From the NCBI RefSeq assembly GCF_000282215.1, contig NZ_AKJS01000144.1, positions 1 through 64,000 of the forward strand: a DNA stretch of 64,000 bases. Reading direction: 5' to 3'. Numbering within the stretch: the first letter of the stretch is position 1; the number at the start of each line of letters is the position of its first letter. Below the pieces are notes generated by a model, which saw only the letters and a program-made list of their open reading frames with translations, searched no databases and was not told where the DNA came from. Positions 1 through 8,111 of the stretch are shown here, in pieces. Both the position numbers and the translations under genes were made by a program. The DNA is from Pseudomonas sp. GM21 (GTDB lineage: Bacteria; Pseudomonadota; Gammaproteobacteria; Pseudomonadales; Pseudomonadaceae).

Positions 1-859
1 CCCCCGCCAGCGGCAGGCGAAACCAGATCAGGCCGGCCAGATGCGCAGGCGGATCGGCGCGCAATTCTGCAGCGAGTGTGCTCAGTTGCAGCGGATCAGC
101 CAGCAATTCCCGGCGCTCGCCACTCCGCCCCACCGGCACCTCGCTTTCCACAACGGGTGCGCCACCGGCGCTTGGCAACAGGGCCACGCCATAAGCCGGC
201 AGCGCGAGATAGAAAGGCTTCGTTGTGACGCGACTCCAACGCCTGGCCCACTGCCGCGCCTGAGTCGGATCGAACAACCCGCGCCGTGGATCGCTCACCG
301 CGTGCACCTGCAACACGCTGCTATCGACGGTCGATAACAGCGCCGGCAGTTCGGGACTGTCCAGCCATGCCGGTAACGCCGTAATGCTCAGCGGCAAAGT
401 CGACGGTAAATCTCCCCGCAGGTGTGCCAGAAAAGCTCGATACGCCGGCAACCGAGCGTTGCCCGCATCGTGGTCAATTTCCACCCCAGTCAGTGTCAGG
501 CCCTGCCCTTGCCAGTCGCTGAGAACTTGTTGGATCTGCGCCGTCATCTCGTCCTGGTCCAACGACTTGAGCTGACCATCAAGACGAATCACCGCAATCA
601 ACGGCCGACCATCGCGTTTGAGCAACCCCGGATCAATCCGCGCCCGATGCCAGCCAGCTTGAGGAAACGCCTGCAAGGCCAGCACCCGTAGGGTCGAAAA
701 GTCTGCGCGACTGTCGCGCAGGGCAGCATCATGGGCCGGTGTCCATTGCCGTTGCCAGATGTAGAGTTGTTGATCGAGCGGGGGCGCGTCTTGTTGCTCG
801 CAACCGCTGAGCAGCACCAGGGCCGACAGCGACACGATCAAACGCGTGAAAAACAACAT
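1..859 (-). CDS. DUF3142-type lipoprotein, 3' end cut by the window edge
   Basis: The frame is open from the ATG at 859 to base 1 with no stop, so the C-terminus lies outside the window (286 complete codons seen). The start is preceded by AAGGG about 7 nt upstream. A hydrophobic N-terminus ends in a lipobox (L-S-G-C, Cys20), so the protein is predicted to be lipid-anchored in the envelope. The rest (YIWQRQW near residue 33, then a LTLTGVEIDHDAG stretch) resembles DUF3142 proteins of pseudomonads, which look like inactive or divergent TIM-barrel glycosidases. The function is unknown. The family call is from memory of sequence character. Confidence 0.75.
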   Translation of the reverse strand, partial: MLFFTRLIVSLSALVLLSGCEQQDAPPLDQQLYIWQRQWTPAHDAALRDSRADFSTLRVLALQAFPQAGWHRARIDPGLLKRDGRPLIAVIRLDGQLKSLDQDEMTAQIQQVLSDWQGQGLTLTGVEIDHDAGNARLPAYRAFLAHLRGDLPSTLPLSITALPAWLDSPELPALLSTVDSSVLQVHAVSDPRRGLFDPTQARQWARRWSRVTTKPFYLALPAYGVALLPSAGGAPVVESEVPVGRSGERRELLADPLQLSTLAAELRADPPAHLAGLIWFRLPLAG

Positions 860-890
860 GAAAAAACCCTTGAGCCAAAAGCTGACCTTT

Positions 891-1021
891 GTAGCAGCTG
901 CCGAAGGCTGCGTCCGGCTGCGAAGCAGTCGTATAGTCAGGCGTCGCGATTTTTCAGGTAAACCGTGTATTCAGGATTTACGACTGCTTCGCAGCCGGAC
1001 GCAGCCTTCGGCAGCTGCTAC
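891..1021. repeat. REPIN: two REP elements in inverted orientation
   Basis: Bases 891-933 and 979-1021 are exact reverse complements (43 of 43) separated by 45 nt. The unit begins GTAGCAGCTGCCGAAGG and contains the GC-rich core typical of P. fluorescens REP sequences. Such inverted REP doublets (REPINs) are non-autonomous elements mobilised by RAYT transposases. No RAYT gene is in this window. It sits between a lipoprotein start and a methyltransferase stop, so it may also act as a transcript-end hairpin for the polysaccharide operon. Confidence 0.9.
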
Positions 1022-1029
1022 ATGGCCGT

Positions 1030-1863
1030 CTACACCATAGGCTTGCGGGCAATGATCACCTGACTTTTCGCCACGACCGCATCCAGTGCCTGTTTGATCT
1101 GCGCGCCACGAGGTGAAGCCAATATGGCTTGCCATGTGTCGGCCCAGTGATTGAGCAACGGATGGTCGGGATTGCTGAAATCGACCTTGGCTTCCCAGAA
1201 CAGCATCATCCACATCGACCAGTAAAAGCCGTACTGGCTGTGGCTGAGCACTTCCAGGCCAGCGTCACTGACCATCGCCTTGAACTGCTCTTCACTGATG
1301 ATGCGTATATGGTTGGGCTTCTGGAAATACTCCGGCGCGGCGATGTCCTTTTGCAGGTCTTCGGAGCTGGGGTGTGGAACGCTGAGCAAATACAGAGCAC
1401 CCGGCTTGCCGACACGCACCAGTTCAGCAAGGAACTGCGCCGGGTCGTCCACATGCTCGATAACTTCGGTGGACACCACGCGCGTGGCCGTGGCGGCGGC
1501 AATCGGTAGCGGATTGCAATCGGTGACGTAGCATTCGACGTCTCGGGCCGGGGTTTCGCTCAAACGCTGACGGGTGGCTTCAACTTTGGCGGCGTCGATG
1601 TCGGCGACGATAATCTTTGCTCCGCGCCGGCCGCAGAATTGCACGTTGCCACCATCACCGCAGCCCACATCTATCAAGGTGTCATCAGCCGACACCGGGA
1701 AGCCTGTGAACAGCTCGCCGGTCTCCTGATTGAACCACCCGCTGAGCATCGCGTCGTGCAACCCGAGCATGTACGGATCGACCTTTTCTGCCACCGGGGC
1801 GACGGTTTGCACCGGGGCCGGTGCGGGCGTCGCCGACGTGAGTTTCTTCAAAAGGCTCAGCAT
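1030..1863 (-). CDS. SAM-dependent methyltransferase (CPA modification operon, last gene)
   Basis: This is a class I methyltransferase of 277 aa with motif I (LIDVGCGDGG) and an acidic residue after strand 2 (IIVADID). The frame stays open upstream to 2133, but the start at 1863 is chosen because it overlaps the acyltransferase stop as ATGCTGA, and because its N-terminus (MLSLLKKL) matches the design of the paralogue at 3008-3904. Both proteins share LHDA-L-GWF and end in KSQVIIARKP. It is the last gene of five coupled genes divergent from the D-rhamnan cluster. The order GT, GT, MT, AT, MT matches the P. aeruginosa PA5455-PA5459 block, which is needed for normal common polysaccharide antigen. 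O-methylation of rhamnose is inferred. Confidence 0.85.
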   Translation of the reverse strand: MLSLLKKLTSATPAPAPVQTVAPVAEKVDPYMLGLHDAMLSGWFNQETGELFTGFPVSADDTLIDVGCGDGGNVQFCGRRGAKIIVADIDAAKVEATRQRLSETPARDVECYVTDCNPLPIAAATATRVVSTEVIEHVDDPAQFLAELVRVGKPGALYLLSVPHPSSEDLQKDIAAPEYFQKPNHIRIISEEQFKAMVSDAGLEVLSHSQYGFYWSMWMMLFWEAKVDFSNPDHPLLNHWADTWQAILASPRGAQIKQALDAVVAKSQVIIARKPMV

Positions 1864-3011
1864 GAGGTGGCTCCAGTGGATGGGACAGCGGTTTGGGATG
1901 TACCGAGGCGTTGCACCAGCGCGGCGCCACGGTTGCGCATGGGCATTTCGATGAAGCGGAAATTCAGTTCGCTGAGCAGAACAATCAGCCCGAAGGCGAT
2001 CAGCAGCGTGACCACCGGATGCCCGGCCGGGCTCGGCAGACCGGCACTCTGCAACCGGAAGATGATTTCGCGCACCAACTGATAGGCGGGAATGTGGATC
2101 AGGTAAATGCCGTAGGAACGACTGCCGATCCACGCCATCAGCCGCTGCAATCCACCGGCGGGCAAGAGGTAATCACGGTTATAGGAGGCAATCCAGACCA
2201 GCACCGCGCTGAGTATTGCGATCGAGCCGATGCGGTAATTAGCGAAGGTGAAACGGTCGGTAGCCATAAAACTCAACAGCAATCCGACAATGATCAGAGA
2301 CGACACGCCAGCCCACGGCCGGCGCAAAAATGTCGGCTGCCAACGCCTGTAACTCGCCTGCACACTCCATATCGCCAACAGTACCCCAAGGGCCAGAGCG
2401 TCGGTGCGAACCACCATCAACAGCGGCGTGCGCACGGTGTACAGCTGCACCACGACCAGCGCCAGCAACGCCCACACCAGATGTTTGCGGCAGACGAAAA
2501 TCAGCAGCGGGAACAGCAGATAAAACTGCTCTTCAAGCGACAGACTCCAGTACACGAAACTGCTGCCATACTCGTAATGAAAGAAGCTGTCGGCAAAACG
2601 AAAATTGGCGTACTGCAACACCCCCGCCAACGTTGCCTGAAGGTTGGCGTACAACGTGCCGAACGCACCGGAGCGGTTAAGAAAGACGCACGCCAGCAGC
2701 ATCAACGCCAGCCACAACCAGGCCGACGGCAACAGGCGAAAAGCTCGTCGCAGCCAGAAATTGCGTGTCTGCTCCCAGTATTCCTTACCCGTGCTGCAGC
2801 CTTGCAGCGCAGGAATCAGGCTACGGGCAATGACAAAACCCGAGATAACGAAAAACAGATCGACACCCCACCACGGCTGCGCCCAGGCGTGGATTTTTTC
2901 AAGCAGCGGCACGGGATCCGTGAAGAGGCTGCCCTGCAAGTGATGGAACAGTACGCCGAGCACCGCTATGGCACGCAGCACCTCGATATCCATGATTCGT
3001 TTGCTGCTCAT
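1857..3011 (-). CDS. Acyltransferase family 3 membrane protein (OafA/YrhL-like)
   Basis: A 384-aa multi-pass membrane protein. It opens with MDIEVLRAIAVLGVLFHH, the usual start of acyltransferase-3 proteins, including the R and HH residues tied to catalysis, followed by WWGVDLFFVISGFVIA. About ten hydrophobic segments follow. Family members O-acetylate sugars of LPS or exopolysaccharide on the periplasmic side. The ATG overlaps the upstream methyltransferase stop (ATGA), and its own stop overlaps the next gene, so translation is coupled. Context suggests acylation of the D-rhamnan or its cap. The substrate is not deducible from sequence. Confidence 0.9.
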   Translation of the reverse strand: MSSKRIMDIEVLRAIAVLGVLFHHLQGSLFTDPVPLLEKIHAWAQPWWGVDLFFVISGFVIARSLIPALQGCSTGKEYWEQTRNFWLRRAFRLLPSAWLWLALMLLACVFLNRSGAFGTLYANLQATLAGVLQYANFRFADSFFHYEYGSSFVYWSLSLEEQFYLLFPLLIFVCRKHLVWALLALVVVQLYTVRTPLLMVVRTDALALGVLLAIWSVQASYRRWQPTFLRRPWAGVSSLIIVGLLLSFMATDRFTFANYRIGSIAILSAVLVWIASYNRDYLLPAGGLQRLMAWIGSRSYGIYLIHIPAYQLVREIIFRLQSAGLPSPAGHPVVTLLIAFGLIVLLSELNFRFIEMPMRNRGAALVQRLGTSQTAVPSTGATSC

Positions 3012-3904
3012 GGCGCACCCTCACTATCTAACGGTTTGCGCGCGATGATCACCTGACTCTTGGGCATGAAGTGGTCGAGCATCTGCTTGATCGCCAGCCC
3101 GTCGGGTTGCGCCAACAGGTCTTGCCAGGTTCTGGCCCAGCTCTCCATCAGCGGTGGATACGGCGCATGAATGCGATCACGCACTGCGCCGCCCAAATCC
3201 CGCCCGGCGGCCCGCTCACTGGCCCAGAAGAAGATCATACCCATCACCCAGAAAAATCCGGTGGCCTGACGATGCTCGATCACAAGACCTGCGTCCTCCA
3301 CCAACGCGGCAAAACGCTGAGCGGTGAAAATCTGCACATGATTGGGGGACTGGTAATAACTGTCGGGGGCAATACCTTTCTGCAAATGTTCGCCGACCGG
3401 TGCCGGCACGCTGAGCAGATACAGCGCACCGGGACAGCCCATGCGCACCAGTTCGGCCATGAACGGTTCCGGGTGCTCGATATGTTCCAGCACCTCCATA
3501 CACACCACTTTGCTCGCGCATCCGTCGGCCAACGGTAACGGCAGGCTATTGCTGACCAGGCCAAGATTGGGCTTGGCCGATTGGGCTTCTACCTGCCGTC
3601 CGAGGTCGCGCACCTTGTCGTGTTCGCTGTCGGTGAAAATCACCGACGCGCCCTGGCGCACGGCAAACAGTGTCGCTGCGCCTTCGCCACACCCGACATC
3701 GAGCAAGGTATCGTCCGCGGTGATGGCAAAGCCCTTGAGCAGTTCCCCGCTGTCGTTGAGAAACCAGCCATCAAGTACAGCATCGTGCAGGCCGACATCT
3801 CGGGGCGAAACATTTGGCGGCAATGGTTCAGGCACAGAAATCGGTACAGGAATCGGCGCCGATTGCGCGGCGGGTAGCAGGCGTCTCAGTAATCTGCGGA
3901 TCAT
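3008..3904 (-). CDS. SAM-dependent methyltransferase, paralogue of 1030-1863
   Basis: A 298-aa class I methyltransferase. Motif I is LLDVGCGEGAA, and a later VVCMEVLEHIEHPEPF segment is the usual post-motif II region of sugar or ubiquinone-type methyltransferases. It has about 50 residues of N-terminal extension rich in Pro before the shared DVGLHDAVLDGWF block. It is clearly paralogous to the operon's last gene, so the pair probably arose by duplication. The start overlaps the upstream glycosyltransferase stop (ATGA). A role in methylating the common polysaccharide antigen is inferred from the PA5457-like position. Confidence 0.87.
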   Translation of the reverse strand: MIRRLLRRLLPAAQSAPIPVPISVPEPLPPNVSPRDVGLHDAVLDGWFLNDSGELLKGFAITADDTLLDVGCGEGAATLFAVRQGASVIFTDSEHDKVRDLGRQVEAQSAKPNLGLVSNSLPLPLADGCASKVVCMEVLEHIEHPEPFMAELVRMGCPGALYLLSVPAPVGEHLQKGIAPDSYYQSPNHVQIFTAQRFAALVEDAGLVIEHRQATGFFWVMGMIFFWASERAAGRDLGGAVRDRIHAPYPPLMESWARTWQDLLAQPDGLAIKQMLDHFMPKSQVIIARKPLDSEGAP

Positions 3905-5205
3905 GCCCCCGAGGCCTCCATGGCTGCCACAGCGTGGCGCTCGAACAGCTGCTCGAGGAAATCCCGCAACCGCTGTTCAGCCACCGCCTGACTGCAAAAC
4001 GCTTGCAGGCTGTTGACCGCCTGTACCGACATTTGCGCATAACGCAGCGGATCGTTTGTCGTCACCTCGTAACTGGTCCGATAGGCCGCGCACAATGACG
4101 CCCAGTTTGTGGCGTAGCGCAGCGTGCGGTACGCCCCGCGCGGATCGTGCGGCCAGGCGGTGAGCTCATCCGTGGACTCGATCAGGAACGCATTGTCGGC
4201 TTTCAGGTAGTCGATCATCGCCGTGGTCAGCGGCGCTACCGCCGGTTTGCCACAGGACATGAACTCCATCAGCGGCAGGCACTGGCCTTCGCCATAGGAG
4301 GTGTTGACCACGTAGCGGGTCGCCTGCACCAGACGCTCGTAGTCCGCGTCCGCGAGGTAGCCGTAGATCAACACGATGCGGCAGCGGTAGGTCTGGTTTT
4401 TATACAGGTGATGAAGGATGTCGCTGAGCGCTTCTTCGGCATCGTGGTGGGTGAGTTTCAGCACCAGTGTCGCGTCTTCAATCTCACGGAACGTCGCGCA
4501 AAAGGCACTGATCATGTCTTCCCAGTTTTTGCGTCCGTCGCTGGGATTGAAGACCGAGGTGTAAACCACACCCTCGAGCAATAAATCCTGCTCGATGACT
4601 GGCGCCTGGAAATCGAAACCGGTATTGCCGTGCAAATCCGCAGATGCGAAGGCATTCAGATCGAGCTGACGACTATCGGCCACCAGGCCTTTGATCTTCA
4701 ATCGCACTGAGTCCGTCAGTGCCTGACCCCGCAACTGTGCACCGCGAGCCGCAAAACGATCCCACACTGGCGCTGGCACCGCGACGACCGGGTAATCGGC
4801 GCTCATCGCCTCGCGTACCGAGTTGACCGTGTAGCTGGAATGGGTGATCGCTGCCCCGCAGGCGCTCAGCACCGCGCGCCAGTCGTTACGTGGTTCACCG
4901 GCAAAAGGCTCATTGGGGATGGTGCTGAATTCCCAGGCGAACACCGGCAAGGTCGGGCAAACCAGGTGCACTGGCGTGCGGTGCGGCGGCGAGAACGACA
5001 GGAACACGCAGGACTCGCCACGAGCCAGGCAGTCCGCATATAGCGTATCGACTTCATGTTCCGGATCAGTCACTTCGATCACCCGCCCGAGCCGCTCAAG
5101 CACCGGACGATATTCCTTGAGCACGAAGTAATAGCTGTATTCCGAACGGCCAAGGTTCTGGGCAATGGTGTGCTGGTTGGTTTCCGAATGGATGATGATC
5201 AGCAT
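3901..5205 (-). CDS. Glycosyltransferase (GT4-like), CPA modification operon
   Basis: A 434-aa protein with a Rossmann-type C-terminal half. NPSDGRKNWEDMI and VVNTSYGEGQCLPLMEFMSCGKPAVAP form the E-x7-E nucleotide-sugar binding motif of retaining GT-B enzymes. The N-terminal half (LGRSEYSYYFVLKEYRPVLERLG) is shared with the next upstream gene, so the two are paralogues. It lacks signal peptide and membrane segments and is predicted cytoplasmic. The start overlaps the upstream stop as ATGCTGA. Position corresponds to one of the two glycosyltransferases of the P. aeruginosa PA5455-PA5459 block. Donor and acceptor are unknown. Confidence 0.85.
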   Translation of the reverse strand: MLIIIHSETNQHTIAQNLGRSEYSYYFVLKEYRPVLERLGRVIEVTDPEHEVDTLYADCLARGESCVFLSFSPPHRTPVHLVCPTLPVFAWEFSTIPNEPFAGEPRNDWRAVLSACGAAITHSSYTVNSVREAMSADYPVVAVPAPVWDRFAARGAQLRGQALTDSVRLKIKGLVADSRQLDLNAFASADLHGNTGFDFQAPVIEQDLLLEGVVYTSVFNPSDGRKNWEDMISAFCATFREIEDATLVLKLTHHDAEEALSDILHHLYKNQTYRCRIVLIYGYLADADYERLVQATRYVVNTSYGEGQCLPLMEFMSCGKPAVAPLTTAMIDYLKADNAFLIESTDELTAWPHDPRGAYRTLRYATNWASLCAAYRTSYEVTTNDPLRYAQMSVQAVNSLQAFCSQAVAEQRLRDFLEQLFERHAVAAMEASGA

Positions 5206-6767
5206 GAGGCGTTATCCATCACCGGGGCGGCATTGCCGGCTTGTGGCGCAAGTTCGAAAAAGTCCGCTATACGCTGCTGCAGCTCAGGGGACGCGCAGTA
5301 CTCGTGCATGCGTTCGACAGCGGCAACGGACATGCGCCGGTATTCCTGCGGCTGCGTCTTGGCCATCCGGTAGCTGTTTTCATAGGCGCTCTTCAGCGAG
5401 CCCCAGTCCGGTCGATGGCGCCGCGTGCGGAAGAGAATGCGAGTGTCTTGAGGCCATGTGGTCGGCTCTTCGCTGGACTTGACCACGAACGCCACCGAGT
5501 CGTCGATGTAGTCTTGCATCGCCGTGTGATCGGGAGCGATCACCGGTTTGCCGCAGGCCATGAACTCCATCAGCGGCAAGCACAGACCTTCGCAGTGCGA
5601 AGCGTTGACGTAGAAACTGGCGGCGTTATAAAGCTTTGCATATTGCTGATCATCCAGATAACCGTGGACCATCACCACCCGACAAGCGAACGGTGCCAGT
5701 TGCGCCAGTGGAGTCATCAAATGGCCGTAGCAAGACGCCAGATCGCGCTGAGTAATCTTCAGCACCAGCGTGGCGTCGGGGTTGTCACGGAATGCCCAGC
5801 AGAACGCAGTGAGAATCTGAAGCCAGTTCTTGCGGCCATCCGTGGGGTTGAGCACGGCAACGTAAACCACTCCATCGACGACGGTCTCAACCAGCGATGA
5901 GGTGTCCGGCAGATCCCGCGGAGGTGGTTCAGGCACCACGGGTACGGCTTGCGGGGCGGCGATGTCGGGCAGACGCTGGCCGAGCCAGTCGTGCACATTG
6001 TCCGAGAGCAGATCCCGAATCCCTTCCCAGTACCAGTTGCGCAGAAACCTCACCCGCGGCACCGGCTCCACTTCCTTGCGCCCCAGATCCAGCGCCCACA
6101 GACGCAGGTAGTGACGGGCGATGACGTAACGTCGTTTCAGGGTGAGCGGAGGCGGACGCAATGCATCGAGTTCGGCCTCTTGTTCCGGTGTCGGTGGTTT
6201 TGGCAGCAGGTTATCGGGGCTCAGGCTCAAGTGACGGGAATCGAAAATGCAGCCTTTGACCGTCAGGGTCACACCGGCATTGACCGGCGCACTGCTGTGC
6301 TGCTCACGAATGGCCGCGAAGTTTTCCCACAACGGCGTGGGCAACACCAGCACCGGGAAGTCCTCGCCCATGGTCCGACGAATCGCCCGGGCAGTATGAG
6401 TGGAGAGCGTGATCACCCGGCCCTGACGCGCCAGCATTTGCGTCCAGTCCTGGCGCGGGTCGTTGTCCCACTGCTCATCGGGAATCGAGTCGAACTCCCA
6501 GGCCACCACGCAGATCGTCGGGCATTCAAGGTCGTTCGGGGTTTTCTGCGGCGGTGTAAACGACAGGAACAAACAGTCCTCGCCAGCGGCGGACAGTTGT
6601 CTGTAGAGGGGATCGACTTCGGCGGTGGAGGACACCACGTGCACGTGTCCAAGGCTTTCGAGTACCGGGCGATACGCTTTGAGCACGAAGAAATAACTGT
6701 ATTCGGGACGACCCAGGCTCTGGCTGATGGAGCTGTCGTTGACGTCCGAGTAAAGAATGAAATTCAT
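5199..6767 (-). CDS. Glycosyltransferase with central insertion, first gene of CPA modification operon
   Basis: A 522-aa paralogue of the 3901-5205 protein, with the same N-terminal LGRPEYSYFFVLKAYRPVLESLG and C-terminal NPTDGRKNW and HCEGLCLPLMEFMACGKPVIAP motifs. It carries roughly 95 extra residues between the two halves (about residues 185-290, Pro- and Trp-rich) that the shorter paralogue lacks. An ATG at 6791 is in frame, but the start at 6767 is preferred because MNFILYS aligns with MLIIIHS of the paralogue. It leads five genes that overlap one another by 4-7 nt. It probably acts on D-rhamnan in the cytoplasm before export. Confidence 0.85.
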   Translation of the reverse strand: MNFILYSDVNDSSISQSLGRPEYSYFFVLKAYRPVLESLGHVHVVSSTAEVDPLYRQLSAAGEDCLFLSFTPPQKTPNDLECPTICVVAWEFDSIPDEQWDNDPRQDWTQMLARQGRVITLSTHTARAIRRTMGEDFPVLVLPTPLWENFAAIREQHSSAPVNAGVTLTVKGCIFDSRHLSLSPDNLLPKPPTPEQEAELDALRPPPLTLKRRYVIARHYLRLWALDLGRKEVEPVPRVRFLRNWYWEGIRDLLSDNVHDWLGQRLPDIAAPQAVPVVPEPPPRDLPDTSSLVETVVDGVVYVAVLNPTDGRKNWLQILTAFCWAFRDNPDATLVLKITQRDLASCYGHLMTPLAQLAPFACRVVMVHGYLDDQQYAKLYNAASFYVNASHCEGLCLPLMEFMACGKPVIAPDHTAMQDYIDDSVAFVVKSSEEPTTWPQDTRILFRTRRHRPDWGSLKSAYENSYRMAKTQPQEYRRMSVAAVERMHEYCASPELQQRIADFFELAPQAGNAAPVMDNASC

Positions 6768-7196
6768 GGCATCCCACGAGGAAACCGCCATCCCGGCAGC
6801 CCCACTCTATGACGGTAAAGCCATGGATCGAGCCGGCGTTCGCCAGTCCTCGCCCATCGTCTTCTTGCCCGTCTACGTTCTTGTTTTAATGGCCGGATTC
6901 GCGCAGTCCCGGAAGACCTCGAACAAACACCGGTTATCGTGACGAGGGGCATTCTAAACACATCCGTTGAGGAATCGTGAACCGCCGGGCGAGAATAAAT
7001 CGAGTGACTCTGATGAGAACTGACTGGTCACGGATGGACCTGTTGAAATTGCCGAACAAATGGCACAGATTGGCTACCAAACAACTACAACAAACATATT
7101 TCGCCAGTCTTTCGACCCGGTAATCCAACCGGTCTGTCAGACCTCTCCTTAAAACCTGTGGGGAATGGACGAAATGAATGACCAAGGGGCTGCTGT
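6768..7196. promoter_or_regulatory. Divergent intergenic region between the two CPA operons
   Basis: About 430 nt lie between the outward-reading glycosyltransferase and rmd and must hold both promoters. I see no convincing sigma-70 pair. A candidate -10 for the minus operon is TAGAAT near 6949-6954, without a clear -35. No JUMPstart-like motif was found. A nine-codon open frame (7174-7200, ATG to TGA) overlaps the rmd start. No other gene is supported here. Confidence 0.5.
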
Positions 7197-8111
7197 TTGA
7201 AAAAGCGTCTGTTCGTGACGGGTCTCAGTGGATTCGTCGGGCAACACTTCCAATCCCGCCTGAAGGCTGATGCCTCGGAATGGGCGCTTCTGCCTGCCAC
7301 TTACCGATACGATCTCACTGAACCAGACAGCCTCGAAGGCCTGTGGCCGGAGATGCCCGACGCGGTCATTCACCTGGCTGGCCAGACCTTCGTTCCTGAA
7401 GCCTTCCGCGATCCGGCGCGCACGCTCGGCATTAACCTGCTCGGCACCTTGAACCTGCTTCAAGCGCTGAAGGCCCGTGGCTTCACCGGTACATTTCTGT
7501 ACGTCAGCTCTGGTGACGTGTACGGCCAGGTCACCGAAACCGATCTGCCCATTACCGAACAGCAGCCACCCTGCCCGCGCAATCCTTATGCCGTGAGCAA
7601 ATTGTCGGCGGAATTCCTGAGTCTGCAATGGGGGCTGAGTGAAGGCTGGCCGGTCATGGTCGCCCGCCCGTTCAACCACATTGGCACCGGGCAGAGTGAA
7701 AGCTTCGTCATCGCCAGCGCTGCGCGGCAGATCAGCCGAATCAAACAAGGCTTGCAAGCACCGCAACTGGAAGTCGGGGACATCGACGTCACACGCGACT
7801 TCCTGGATGTAAACGACGTCATTTCGGCCTACCTGGCACTGCTGGAAAAGGGCGTACCGGGACAGGTCTACAACATCTGCTCGGGGCACGAGCAGAGCAT
7901 TCGCAGTTTGATCGAACAACTGGGGGACCTCGCCCAGGTCGCCATGCAATTGATTCAAGACCCGACACGCCTTCGCCGCGCAGATCAGCGTCGCGTTTGT
8001 GGTAGCTCTGCCAAACTGGTCCAGGCCACAGGATGGGCGCCTGAAATCACAATAAAACAATCCCTGCGGGCGGTCTTGTCCGACTGGGAGACACGAGTAC
8101 GACACGAATGA
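7197..8111 (+). CDS. rmd: GDP-6-deoxy-D-lyxo-4-hexulose (4-keto-6-deoxymannose) reductase
   Basis: A 304-aa short-chain/extended SDR enzyme that reduces GDP-4-keto-6-deoxy-D-mannose to GDP-D-rhamnose, the donor for A-band D-rhamnan. It has the NAD(P) motif FVTGLSGFVGQ, the Ser in YVSSGDVYG, and the catalytic Tyr-Lys pair in NPYAVSKLSAEF. The start is TTG at 7197, preceded by AAGGGG at about 8 nt. The MKKRLFVTG N-terminus that results is as expected for Rmd. First gene of the plus-strand cluster. It overlaps gmd by 4 nt (ATGA). Confidence 0.93.
   Translation: MKKRLFVTGLSGFVGQHFQSRLKADASEWALLPATYRYDLTEPDSLEGLWPEMPDAVIHLAGQTFVPEAFRDPARTLGINLLGTLNLLQALKARGFTGTFLYVSSGDVYGQVTETDLPITEQQPPCPRNPYAVSKLSAEFLSLQWGLSEGWPVMVARPFNHIGTGQSESFVIASAARQISRIKQGLQAPQLEVGDIDVTRDFLDVNDVISAYLALLEKGVPGQVYNICSGHEQSIRSLIEQLGDLAQVAMQLIQDPTRLRRADQRRVCGSSAKLVQATGWAPEITIKQSLRAVLSDWETRVRHE

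Noticed and set aside
1864..2133. N-terminal extension of the first methyltransferase
   Set aside because: It overlaps the acyltransferase fully and has no similarity to the paralogue. The ATG at 1863 fits the operon overlap pattern.
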